Positions 19,959 to 28,637 of a stretch of 64,000 nt of DNA are shown piece by piece. Made by a program: the position numbers and the translations under genes. Below the pieces are notes generated by a model, which was given only the letters and a program-made list of their open reading frames with translations, did no database searches and was not told where the DNA came from. How positions within the stretch are numbered: position 1 is the first letter of the stretch; each line of letters opens with the position of its first letter. The DNA is from Thiorhodococcus drewsii AZ1 (lineage in GTDB: Bacteria > Pseudomonadota > Gammaproteobacteria > Chromatiales > Chromatiaceae): contig NZ_AFWT01000002.1 of assembly GCF_000224065.1 (NCBI RefSeq), positions 62,001 through 126,000 on the forward strand. The letters run 5' to 3'.

Positions 19959-22900
19959 GTGAAGCTGGTCAAGCAGGTCAAGCTCGCGTTTCACGCCGGC
20001 AGATCCCACAAGGTCTACGAGATCGATCTGTGCGAAGTGGGCCGCGACCAGTTCGTCGTCAACTTTCGCTACGGCCGATTCGGGGCCACGCTGCGCGATG
20101 GCTCCAAGACCATCGCGCCCGTGAGTCGAGCCGAGGCCGATCAGGTCTTCGACAAGCTGGTCGATGACAAGATCACCAAGGGTTACGAGCCTGCCGAGGC
20201 GCGGGCCGATCGTGCCCCACCCTCTGCTCCGGCGCCTAATCGGACCGCCAGCGTCCAGGACGAGAACGCGCCCCAGACCCAGAATGACGCCCGAGCCGAG
20301 GCCGTGCTGCGCCGTCTGCGCGATGCAGACCAATCCCGCTCGGACTGGCCGCTGGAACGCGCCATTTGGCGCGCCGGTGAGTTGGAGCTGCGCGAGGCCG
20401 AGCCCCAGATCCTCGCCATCCTCCGGACCTGCGAGCCGCGCACCCATGCCCTGCGACGCTACTGCTGTGCGTGGGCCTTGGGCCGCAGCGGATCGATCAC
20501 CGCCATCGAACCGCTACGCCGCATCTTCGAAAGCCCACGAGAGCGGAGCGATCTGCGCCAAATCGCGGGGGAAGCCCTGAGGTTGCTCTACAGCGACGCC
20601 GATCGCGAGCGGTTTCTCAGGGGTCTGATCGACACCCTGCCCTCGGCGCTGAAGACGCCAGCCAGGGAAGGCCCCGCGACCGAGGCAGCGCGGGTTCTGA
20701 GGGGGCTTGTGGAACGCAACGACTACGAGCCGCTGCATACCGCCTATCTGATCGGCAACGAGCACCTGGCGCCAGCGGTGCTCCAGGTGCTGTCGGAGCT
20801 GCCCCCATTCGCCGACAACAGCTTCCGCGCGCTCAAGCGCATCTACAAGTGCGCCGAGCTCAGACGGGACGGCCGCGCCTTCGGCCTGCTCGCCTTTCGC
20901 TTCCAGACCGAGCGCGGCGGCAATGCCTGGAGGCGCGCCTATCTCGTCAGACGCAGCTGGCGCCTGCTGCGCCGTCTGGGCGAGCTCGGCTCCAACGACT
21001 GGGTCGGCCTGGCAGTCGGTGCACTGGTGCCCTTCACGGATGCGCATGGCGGCGAGATCCAGGTCCGGCAGCAGGTGCGTTACGACCATCGAGAGAGGCG
21101 TTATTACGAGACCCAGCAGCTATGGCCGCCCTTTGCTGGGTACTGGGTCTTTTGTCAGCTGCTCTATCGCAACAGCAGGCGCTTCCGCCCCGACAAGGGG
21201 CACAAGACCTTTCGCGCCGAAGACCGCGCCGCGATCGAGCGCGATGTGCCGGAGCGTGAGGAGGCCTTTCCGGAGCTGTGGGACCGATTGCCGCAGGGCC
21301 TACTGCACCTGCTGGACGAGAGCAACTGCCTTCCGGTCCACCAGTTCGCGGTTAAGGCACTGAGGGACAATCGCGCCTTCTGCGACCAGCTCGACACCGA
21401 CGCCCTGATCATGCTGTTGTCACGGCCGTATGAGGTCACGGCCCAGCTTGGGTTCGAGCTGGCCGAGCGGCGCTATGACCCCATGCACATCGACTTCGAC
21501 CTGGTGTCCGCAGTCGCCTGCTGCGCCTACGAGCCCGCACGCCAGGCCGCCTTTCGCTGGATCGAAGGCAATCGCCAGCCCTTCCTGGCGAACAGTGGCC
21601 TGATCGCGGCCCTGGTGCTCGCGCCCCACCAAGACACCCGCGACTTGGCGAAACAGCTGCTCCTCGGGGCCATCATGCCCGAGCACCAGGCTCGGGTCCT
21701 GGTTGGGCGAATCCTGTCCGCCCTCCTGCTGCTCGGCCCGGACGACGCCGACCGAGCGGCCGGAGCCGTGGACGTCGTCATCCGGGCTCTCGCCGGACAG
21801 CTGCAGGCGATCGGCGACCCGGTGATCCGCGACCTGGCGGCGCATCCGCTGGTGGCGCTGCGGGAGCTGGCCGGGCACATCCTGCTAGCGAAAGGAAGCG
21901 CACAGGTCGCCGACGACCTGCTGCTGGCCCTGTTGCGCTCGGAGACGTCCAGCTTGCGGATCATCGGGGCACGACTGGTAGGGCAGCTCCAGGATCAGGA
22001 GCTCACCCAGCGTCCGGAGCTACTGTATGCCCTGACCTGCAGCGAGCACGCCGACCTGCGCGAGACCATCCGACCGGTGCTGGCCCGGCTCGTCGAGCGC
22101 GACCCGGCGTTCGGGGCCGCGTTTGCCGCAATGCTGGTAGAGGGTCTGCGCCAGGAGGCGCCCGATGGCGTACACAGCCATCTGCTGAGTCTCCTGCGCG
22201 ACGAACTGTCGGCCGCACTCCCCGTCTTCGGAAAAGACGAGATCTTCAAGCTCCTGCGCTGCAAGGTCCCGCAGGCCCAGGAGTTGGGCGGGCTGCTGCT
22301 GCAGCGCGACACCTTCACCGAGCCGCTGACCATCAAGGAGATCGTTCGGCTCGCCAACCACCAGGTGCTGGCGGTGCGCCAGGCCGGCTGGCAGCTCAGC
22401 GAGCGCAGTGTCGATCGCCTCAAGCAGTCGATGGCGCAGACGGTGCGTCTGCTGGACGCCAAGTGGGACGACTCCCGCGAATGGGCCTTCGGCCTGTTTC
22501 GCGACAGCTTCGATGCGAACCAGTTGACGCCCGAGGTACTCGTCGCCATCTGCGACAGCGTGCGCCCGGACGTCCAAGCCTTCGGCCGCGAGCTGATCAC
22601 CCGCTATTTCGACTCGGCGCATGGCGAGCAGTATCTGCTGAAGCTAGCCGAGCATCCATCCGAGGCGCTACAGCTGTTCGCAACCAACTACCTCGAACGC
22701 TACGCCAGCGGCAACGCGGTGCGGCTCGGCGAGCTGGAGCCCTACTTCGTCTCCATCCTCTCGCGCGTCAACAAGGGACGCATCGCCAAACGCCGGGTAC
22801 TCCAGTTCCTGGTCGCCGAAGCGCTGGCAGACGAGGCGAGCGCCCAGTTGGTGGCACGGATCTTCACGCGCCAATCCGTGACCATGGTCATCGGTGACAA

Positions 22901-23027
22901 GGCTCGGCTGATCGAAGGCATGGTGCGGATCCAACAGACCTGGCCACGGATCGCGCTGCCGCTGCAGCCGATCAATGCGCCGGAGCACGACGCACCGTCG
23001 AGCCGCAGGGGGGAATATGGAGTTTAG
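19959..23027 (+). CDS. WGR-domain protein with long HEAT/ARM-like repeat region (retron-associated)
   Basis: 1022 residues, GTG start. Residues 5-80 form a WGR domain: KVYEIDLCEVG, a strand pair, NFRYGRFGATLRDG in place of the WGR tripeptide, then a helix ending KITKGYEP. After a Pro-rich linker, most of the remainder is alpha-helical repeats of about 35-40 residues (for example AEPQILAILRTCEPRTHALR, LRYCCAWALGRSGSITAIEP, DVQAFGRELITRYF), typical of HEAT/ARM solenoids. No catalytic motif or membrane segment was found, so a scaffold or nucleic-acid sensor is plausible. WGR domains elsewhere bind DNA or regulate ADP-ribosylation (PARP). It overlaps the next gene by 11 bases, indicating translational coupling. 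ARM-type proteins accompany one class of retrons, as here. Confidence 0.8.
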   Translation: MKLVKQVKLAFHAGRSHKVYEIDLCEVGRDQFVVNFRYGRFGATLRDGSKTIAPVSRAEADQVFDKLVDDKITKGYEPAEARADRAPPSAPAPNRTASVQDENAPQTQNDARAEAVLRRLRDADQSRSDWPLERAIWRAGELELREAEPQILAILRTCEPRTHALRRYCCAWALGRSGSITAIEPLRRIFESPRERSDLRQIAGEALRLLYSDADRERFLRGLIDTLPSALKTPAREGPATEAARVLRGLVERNDYEPLHTAYLIGNEHLAPAVLQVLSELPPFADNSFRALKRIYKCAELRRDGRAFGLLAFRFQTERGGNAWRRAYLVRRSWRLLRRLGELGSNDWVGLAVGALVPFTDAHGGEIQVRQQVRYDHRERRYYETQQLWPPFAGYWVFCQLLYRNSRRFRPDKGHKTFRAEDRAAIERDVPEREEAFPELWDRLPQGLLHLLDESNCLPVHQFAVKALRDNRAFCDQLDTDALIMLLSRPYEVTAQLGFELAERRYDPMHIDFDLVSAVACCAYEPARQAAFRWIEGNRQPFLANSGLIAALVLAPHQDTRDLAKQLLLGAIMPEHQARVLVGRILSALLLLGPDDADRAAGAVDVVIRALAGQLQAIGDPVIRDLAAHPLVALRELAGHILLAKGSAQVADDLLLALLRSETSSLRIIGARLVGQLQDQELTQRPELLYALTCSEHADLRETIRPVLARLVERDPAFGAAFAAMLVEGLRQEAPDGVHSHLLSLLRDELSAALPVFGKDEIFKLLRCKVPQAQELGGLLLQRDTFTEPLTIKEIVRLANHQVLAVRQAGWQLSERSVDRLKQSMAQTVRLLDAKWDDSREWAFGLFRDSFDANQLTPEVLVAICDSVRPDVQAFGRELITRYFDSAHGEQYLLKLAEHPSEALQLFATNYLERYASGNAVRLGELEPYFVSILSRVNKGRIAKRRVLQFLVAEALADEASAQLVARIFTRQSVTMVIGDKARLIEGMVRIQQTWPRIALPLQPINAPEHDAPSSRRGEYGV

Positions 23028-24675
23028 CTACGCCTATCGCGGCAGCTCGTCGGTGCAGGGCGGTGCCGATCGCACGGATATGTCCTTTGCTCCGGACACC
23101 AAGCGCGCCCCCACCTTCTTTCGCGGCGAGCTGGCGCAATCCCTGCCGTTCCGCGAGGCCATCAGCGCCCTACACGATGTCGTGGTCTCGGATCTGCGGT
23201 TCCAGCCCAAGGATCGCACCGCCTACATGCAATGGCTCGCTACCCAAGATGAGCTCGATTGGGCGCAAGTGCTCCAGCAGCGCGGCACCCTGGGGCAGCA
23301 GATCGAGACGCTGCGTCGTGAGCTGGACGGGCTGCGCCGCACCAGCTCGGAGCGGATGGCCCCCTTCTATCGGGCGCGAAAACGCTATTTCGATTACCTC
23401 TACCGCACCGACATGGACTATTGGTACGTCCTGGATCCGGTGATCACCGTCCATCCGGACGAGCTCTTTTTCGAATGTTTCTCCCAGGACGAATCCACCT
23501 ACGGCAAGCTCGGCGCCAGCTACGAGGTGTTCACCAGCCTGGGTGAGCGCGCCTGCGGCACCACCAATGTGGACTATTCCCAGGCACTCTACGACGAATT
23601 CCAGAAGATCCGTAGCTACAAGACCACGCGGCTGGAGGTGGATCCGTCCGGCTTCGAGGTCGAGACGACGAATGAGGACAGCTACAAAGAGGTCAAGATC
23701 GACCTGCCAGACTCCTGGGTGCGCGGCTTCCTGCAGGTAAGTTCAGCGATGAGCCTACCGGCCATCACCTTCGAGCTGCACCCGATGGACATCCACAACT
23801 TCTGCTTCGTGCTGCGGCGCCACAAGGAATTGCACGGACCCCGCTCCATGCGCTACCTGCTCACGCCCGGCCAACCGGTCAAGGTCGTCTTCGAGCCCTG
23901 GAACATCGAAGTGATCTGCGCGCGCTCGATCTATCAGGGCGACACGGCCGAAGAGGTGCGGGTCTGGGGACGACGGCGCATCCATATCCTCGAGCGGCTG
24001 GTGCCGGTCGCCAAACGTTTCGTCGTCCATCTGCTCGGCAGCGGCCTCCCCGCCTTCTATGTCGCCGACCTCGGAGACATGAGCTTCACGCTGGGGCTGT
24101 CGGGCTGGACCGCCAACGACTGGTCCAGCGCCGGCAACTTCGACCTGATGGCGCCGCGTACCGACGTCGACGACCTGACCAAGCGTCGCGTCTTCGATGC
24201 CCTGAAGGAAAACTGGTACGAGGCCCCGGAGTCGCTGGCCCGGCGGCTTCAGCTCGACCGTTCCATCGTGCTGGGCGCACTGTCCGCCTACACGCAGGCC
24301 GGCCGTGCCATCTTCGACATCGACAAGGGCGTCTACCGGGTCCGTGAGCTGTCGCGCGAACCCTTACCGATGGACAGGCTGCGCTTCGCGAGTCCCAGGG
24401 AGGAGGCCGCAACGCGTCTGGTCGAAGCGCATCGCGTTTCGGTTCGGAGGAACGCCGCCCCGGATCAATGCCTGGAGCTCACGGGCACCGTCAAGGACGG
24501 AAAACACGTCCATCGAGCGATGTTGTTGCTCGATGCGGATCGACGTATGATCCAGGCTCATTGCAGCTGCAATTTCTATCAGCAGAACAAGTTGTTCCAG
24601 GGGCCATGCGAGCACATTCTGGCGCTGCGCATGGCCAAGAGTGAAAAACGTTCCTTTTGGAACCGGTTTCGGTGA
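23017..24675 (+). CDS. Winged-helix/SWIM zinc-finger protein (retron-associated, WHSWIM type)
   Basis: 552 residues. The start ATG 23017 has a G-rich ribosome site (AGGGGG) and overlaps the upstream stop. The long N-terminal part is unrecognised; residues 90-120 look coiled-coil (QQIETLRRELDGLRR). About residues 385-450 read as a winged helix (TKRRVFDALKENW, APESLARRLQL, VLGALSAYTQAGR, YRVREL). The C-terminus is a SWIM zinc finger: the Cys codons at 24562 and 24568, then 24607 with His at 24613, give CxC-x12-CxH. SWIM fingers bind DNA or protein. WH-SWIM proteins are the named partner of one retron type, supporting a toxin or effector role in this operon. No enzyme motif was identified. Confidence 0.8.
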   Translation: MEFSYAYRGSSSVQGGADRTDMSFAPDTKRAPTFFRGELAQSLPFREAISALHDVVVSDLRFQPKDRTAYMQWLATQDELDWAQVLQQRGTLGQQIETLRRELDGLRRTSSERMAPFYRARKRYFDYLYRTDMDYWYVLDPVITVHPDELFFECFSQDESTYGKLGASYEVFTSLGERACGTTNVDYSQALYDEFQKIRSYKTTRLEVDPSGFEVETTNEDSYKEVKIDLPDSWVRGFLQVSSAMSLPAITFELHPMDIHNFCFVLRRHKELHGPRSMRYLLTPGQPVKVVFEPWNIEVICARSIYQGDTAEEVRVWGRRRIHILERLVPVAKRFVVHLLGSGLPAFYVADLGDMSFTLGLSGWTANDWSSAGNFDLMAPRTDVDDLTKRRVFDALKENWYEAPESLARRLQLDRSIVLGALSAYTQAGRAIFDIDKGVYRVRELSREPLPMDRLRFASPREEAATRLVEAHRVSVRRNAAPDQCLELTGTVKDGKHVHRAMLLLDADRRMIQAHCSCNFYQQNKLFQGPCEHILALRMAKSEKRSFWNRFR

Positions 24676-24704
24676 GGAGGATCAGGCTGTCGTGGTCATC
24701 CCTT

Positions 24705-24907
24705 GTCGCGTTGCTCTCTAGAGGCGCGACATCGGAAGCGGACTCATCCTTTGCATTCTGGGCGGCGGATCGCCGTCTTTGCCAAGTGGTTATTCATGCG
24801 TCACTAGCTCGCTCTTAACTGTGGCGATACTGCCCCCTAGGTGCCTTTGCCGGTTGAATCCCTTGGATTCAAAGGTGCACCTAGGGGGCGTATCGCCTGG
24901 AGTTGAG
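24705..24907 (+). ncRNA. Candidate retron msr-msd noncoding RNA
   Basis: The gap between the SWIM gene and the reverse transcriptase holds three hairpins in the order expected of msr then msd. Hairpin 1 is 24705-24730 (GTCGCG/CGCGAC with an inner CTC/GAG). Hairpin 2 is about 24760-24778 (CGGCG, GAT, CGCCG). The third is very long, 24814-24907: CTTAACT/AGTTGAG (one G-U), GGCGATAC/GTATCGCC, one bulged T, GCCCCCTAGGTGC/GCACCTAGGGGGC perfect, and an apical TTGAATCC-CTT-GGATTCAA. The third would be the reverse-transcribed msd. The branching G and the a1/a2 repeats are not assigned with confidence; the best a1/a2 pair is GATCAGG (24680-24686) with CCTGATC (25026-25032), which is short. The true RNA may therefore extend from about 24680 to 25032. 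Confidence 0.65.
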
Positions 24908-25045
24908 ACGATCTAGTCCTGAGTCATTCGAAAGGACTCCGCGCCGCTCCGGCCCCCTCCTCACCACCCTCATCCGTGCCTGCCACCTCACCACATCCGG
25001 GCCTGTCGACCATCACCGCTGGTGCCCTGATCGCGAGGCCCGTCG

Positions 25046-26722
25046 ATGCTCGCGCCTTGTGGCTCGCCACCATCGAAGCGGCTAGTCTTTCTCGGCGCGT
25101 CCCGCACGCTCGAACAATGGCTCGCCGTCAGACCGCCCCAGATGCACGCCAACAGACCCGAGCCGAGCCGAGCCATGAGCCAACCCTCCTCTCGCCAAGC
25201 GCTGTACGATCGCATCCGCAAGAGCTCGAAGGACTCCGTCATCGTCGAGGAAATGATTCGCCTCGGATTCTGGCCGGCCGCCGGCACCATGCCGGAGGAC
25301 CCGGCGGATGAGATCCGCCGACGCGCCGAGCTCGAGGCCCAGCTGCGCGCGCTGCGCACCGAGCAGACCAGGCTTCACAATATCGAGGCGCTCAAGCGCG
25401 AGGTCCGCAAGCGGCGCATGGCCGAGGCCCGTGAGCGCCGCAAGGAGACCAAGGCCCGCAAGCTGGCCGAACGCCAGGCGCGGGCCGAGACCTGGAAGGC
25501 CAAGAAAGAAACGGATATCGGATTTCTCGGGGAAGGAGTGTCCGCCGGGCTCGGGCACAAGGGCTGCGACGCCGAGCGGTTGGCCGAGCACGGCCTTCCC
25601 GAGCTCGCCGACGCGGCGGCGGTGGCGGCGGCCATGGGGATCGACCTCGGCACCCTACGCTTCCTCGCCTATGCATGCACGACCAGTCGGGTCAGTCACT
25701 ATGTGCATTTCTTCATTCCCAAACGCACCGGCGGTAAGCGCGCGATCTCGGCGCCCATGCCCAAGCTCAAGCATGCGCAGCACTGGATCCTGGCCAACGT
25801 GCTCGACCCGGTCGCGCTCGACGAGCATGCCCACGGCTTTCGTCACGGGCGCTCCATCCTCACCAACGCCCAACCCCATCTGGGGTCCCGGGTGGTCGTC
25901 AACTGCGACCTGCAGAATTTCTTCCCCACCGTCAGCTATCGCCGTACCAAAGGGCTGTTCCAATCCCTCGGTTATGGCGAGCAGGTCGCCTCGATCTTCG
26001 GACTGATCTGCACCGCGCCGGAGACCCAGGAAGTGGAGCTCGACGGCCAGCGCTATTTCGTGGCGCTCGGCGATCGGGTCCTGCCGCAAGGATCGCCGGC
26101 CAGCCCGGCCATTACGAACCTCATCTGTCGCGGCCTGGATCGGGCGCTGGAGAAGACCGCCCGTCAGCTCGGTTTTCGCTACACGCGTTACGCCGACGAC
26201 CTGAGCTTCTCCTCCGACGATGCCAATGCAGACGTGGGCCGATTGCTGGGACGAGTCCGGTGGCTGGTGCAACGCCACGGGTTCGTCGTCCACCCGGACA
26301 AGACACGGGTGCTCAGGCAGAGCCGGCGACAGGAGGTGACCGGGATCGTGGTCAACGAGCGCCCTGCGGTGCCTCGGGAGACCCTCAGGCGGTTCCGCGC
26401 CACGCTCTTTCAGATCGAAAAGGACGGCCCGGCAGGCAAGCGCTGGGGCCGTGCCACAGGCGATAACGGCGTCGACCTGATGGCCGCCATCGAAGGGTTC
26501 GCCAACTATGTCGCGATGGTGGATCCGGCCAAGGGTCGGCCGCTCAAGGCGCAAGTGGCCGCGCTGATCGCCCGCTACCCGAAGCAGGCTACCCCCTTCA
26601 AGGGCCGCAGACGCCCCAGCCAATCGACTGACAGCCCGACGAGCGAGCCGAAGCGCGACGCTACAGCGCCCGAAGTCGTCGATGGCACGAAGAAAAAGAA
26701 GAACTGGTGGAAGCTGTTTTAG
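25046..26722 (+). CDS. Retron-type reverse transcriptase
   Basis: Up to 558 residues. The RT palm is clear: fingers KRAISAPMPKLKHAQHWIL, motif A VVNCDLQNFFPTV, motif B LPQGSPASPAITNL, and the active site YADD at 26189-26200. Two hallmarks of retron RTs are present: NAxxH as NAQPH (25865-25879, region X) and VTG (26336-26344, region Y). An unusual charged coiled-coil of about 70 residues (ELEAQLRALRTEQTRL onward, Arg/Lys/Glu rich) precedes the palm, and a Lys-rich tail ends the protein (TKKKKNWWKLF). Start: ATG 25046 has GAGG 7 bases upstream, but family resemblance begins only at MSQPSSRQALYDRIRKS (ATG 25175). It would copy the structured RNA just upstream into msDNA. Confidence 0.92.
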   Translation: MLAPCGSPPSKRLVFLGASRTLEQWLAVRPPQMHANRPEPSRAMSQPSSRQALYDRIRKSSKDSVIVEEMIRLGFWPAAGTMPEDPADEIRRRAELEAQLRALRTEQTRLHNIEALKREVRKRRMAEARERRKETKARKLAERQARAETWKAKKETDIGFLGEGVSAGLGHKGCDAERLAEHGLPELADAAAVAAAMGIDLGTLRFLAYACTTSRVSHYVHFFIPKRTGGKRAISAPMPKLKHAQHWILANVLDPVALDEHAHGFRHGRSILTNAQPHLGSRVVVNCDLQNFFPTVSYRRTKGLFQSLGYGEQVASIFGLICTAPETQEVELDGQRYFVALGDRVLPQGSPASPAITNLICRGLDRALEKTARQLGFRYTRYADDLSFSSDDANADVGRLLGRVRWLVQRHGFVVHPDKTRVLRQSRRQEVTGIVVNERPAVPRETLRRFRATLFQIEKDGPAGKRWGRATGDNGVDLMAAIEGFANYVAMVDPAKGRPLKAQVAALIARYPKQATPFKGRRRPSQSTDSPTSEPKRDATAPEVVDGTKKKKNWWKLF

Positions 26723-26761
26723 ACGCTGACAGCATGAGATTTCAACCTGAAAAGAGGAGAT

Positions 26762-26893
26762 GAACCGCAAAGGGCACAAAGAGCGCAAAGAATTTCAACA
26801 TGTTGCCCGCGAAGCGATGCTCACCCAAGGGGTGAGGCGATGCAGCAAGGCAACTCGATGTTTTTCTTCGTGTCCTTCGCGCCTTTGCGGTTC
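26762..26893. repeat. MITE-like inverted repeat between RT and WGR-propeller genes
   Basis: An imperfect terminal inverted repeat of about 30 bases (left 26762-26792 beginning GAACCGCAAAG; right 26864-26893 ending CTTTGCGGTTC) flanks about 70 bases. A small internal hairpin is CTCACCC/GGGTGAG (26820-26836). Sequences of the GAACCGCAAAG-with-AAAGG-periodicity kind are, from memory, dispersed in many environmental bacterial genomes. It carries no gene and fills the 278-base gap. Confidence 0.65.
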
Positions 26894-27000
26894 CAATTGC
26901 CGAATTTAGGCTCAAGCGTGCCAGGGAAGGGTCGTCTGCAGAGATCGGCATCCCGCTCGGCGCACGCCTCGACCCGATACGACCAAAAAAGGAGCCGATC

Positions 27001-28425
27001 ATGGCCGACCAATTAGAGTATCTCGAGCTCTCCGAAGCGGAAGGTAGCGCTCACAAGTTCTACGAAGTCGCGGTGAACGACTGTCTCCTGACCATCCGCT
27101 ACGGGCGTATCGGCGACCAGGGACAGCGCCAGGAAAAGAGCTTTCCCAGTCATGAACAGGCGCTCGCCGAGGCCAAGAAGAAGATCAGCGCAAAGAAGAA
27201 GAAGGGCTACGAGAACGCGGTGATGGGGGTTCGCCAAAAACGCGCGATCACCCGACGCGCCACCGCCAGCTCGCCATCCAGATCCAAGCCATCGCCGGTG
27301 ATCTGGCGCTTCGAGACCGGCGCCGCCACCTTTGGCATTTTCGTCGACGAGACGTCCGTGTGGGCCGGCACCCAGGCCGGGCGTGTCTTCCGTCTCAGCC
27401 ACGAGGGCAACGTCACCCATCAGTTCAAGCTGCCCGACGGCGTCAAATGCATCGTCGCCGACGACGATTGGCTCTACGCCGGCTGCGACGACGGCAAGGT
27501 CTACGACCTCTCGTCCAAGGCGCCAATGGTGGCCTACGAGATCCACGAAAGCACCGATATCTATTGGCTCGATATCGCCGATGGCGTGCTCGGCGTGGCG
27601 GACGCCAACGGCAAGATCGTGATCATCAACCACGACGACGAATCCCAGTGGGAGAAACAGTCCCGTGGCAAGTCGGGCTGGATGGTGCGTTGCGACGAGC
27701 TTGGCGTCTACCACGGCCACACCGGCGGCATCACCATGTACGACTGGGAGGATGGCACCCAGATCTGGCACGCGAACACCGATGGCCAGGTCCTGTTCGG
27801 CTGGCAGGAAGAATCCCATGTCTATGCCGCCACCAGCGCGGACAAGGTGCTGCAGTTCACCAAGCGTGGCGAGCCGGGTCATACCTATGTGTGTGACAGC
27901 ACGGTCTATTCCTGTGCGACTGCGGAGGATGGCAAATACGTCTTTGCCGGTGACAACAGTTCATCCGTCTATTGCTTCGCCGAGGACGGCAAGCGGATCT
28001 GGAAGCTGGCCACCCGCTGCGGCTCGGCCCTGTCCATGCAATACCATCGCGATCGCCTCTATATCGTCACCTCGGACGGCACGCTCGCCTGTCTCGACGT
28101 CTCCGATGCCGCGATCGAGGCAGCAGAAGCCGGCACGGTGCCCGAGGCCAAGACCTTTACCGCACCCACGGAGGCCGCCGCTGCCCAGGTTCAATCGAGC
28201 GTCGAGCGCGTCGACAACGCCGGTGACAAGGTGGTGGTCGAGTGCTATCAGGAGGGCTCCAAGTTACGGGTACGAGTGGTGAGTGCAGGCTATGAGGCCT
28301 GGAACGTCCAGTTCCCGAAGAACATCCGCGAAGCGGGTCGCCGCTATGTCGTGGACGAGCTGCGCCCCTCCTCGCGCGGCAACTTCTATCGCGCCTATGG
28401 CGAGATCAAAAGGCTCGACGACTGA
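27001..28425 (+). CDS. WGR-domain protein with beta-propeller (WD/PQQ-like) repeats
   Basis: 474 residues, ATG 27001 with AGGAG 6 bases upstream. Residues 5-80 are a WGR domain (AHKFYEVAVNDCLLTIRYGR, then KSFPSHEQALAEAKKKISAK). A basic linker follows. Residues 100-375 make repeated beta-sheet blades, each with a W-x-G or YAGxDDGKVY-like turn (VWAGTQAGRVFRL, LYAGCDDGKVYDL, VYAATSADKVLQF, YVFAGDNSSSVYCF, LYIVTSDGTLACLD), consistent with a PQQ/WD-like propeller. The last 80 residues are a separate domain. No catalytic residues were recognised. Its WGR domain pairs with that of the first gene of the island, suggesting a shared system. Confidence 0.75.
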   Translation: MADQLEYLELSEAEGSAHKFYEVAVNDCLLTIRYGRIGDQGQRQEKSFPSHEQALAEAKKKISAKKKKGYENAVMGVRQKRAITRRATASSPSRSKPSPVIWRFETGAATFGIFVDETSVWAGTQAGRVFRLSHEGNVTHQFKLPDGVKCIVADDDWLYAGCDDGKVYDLSSKAPMVAYEIHESTDIYWLDIADGVLGVADANGKIVIINHDDESQWEKQSRGKSGWMVRCDELGVYHGHTGGITMYDWEDGTQIWHANTDGQVLFGWQEESHVYAATSADKVLQFTKRGEPGHTYVCDSTVYSCATAEDGKYVFAGDNSSSVYCFAEDGKRIWKLATRCGSALSMQYHRDRLYIVTSDGTLACLDVSDAAIEAAEAGTVPEAKTFTAPTEAAAAQVQSSVERVDNAGDKVVVECYQEGSKLRVRVVSAGYEAWNVQFPKNIREAGRRYVVDELRPSSRGNFYRAYGEIKRLDD

Positions 28426-28637
28426 TGTCACCCCGCATCGGCAGCCACTCGCGAAGTGGATAGCCGACCGCCCCGAATCCTGCATGAAGGAACCCATCCT
28501 GCGCGGGTGGCGCAACGCCTCGAACCCCTTTTCGGGATACGAGCGCTTTCCCGAGGATGCGGACGGGTAGGTAACCGCCTGAGCATGCGCTAAAGAGGCG
28601 AGTCGAGCGGTCGGGATCCGGGCCAGATGTCGGACCT

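Noticed and set aside
24676-25045. Protein-coding gene between the SWIM and RT genes
   Set aside because: Short frames only. The stretch is dominated by hairpins in the msr-msd order, which is the better reading.
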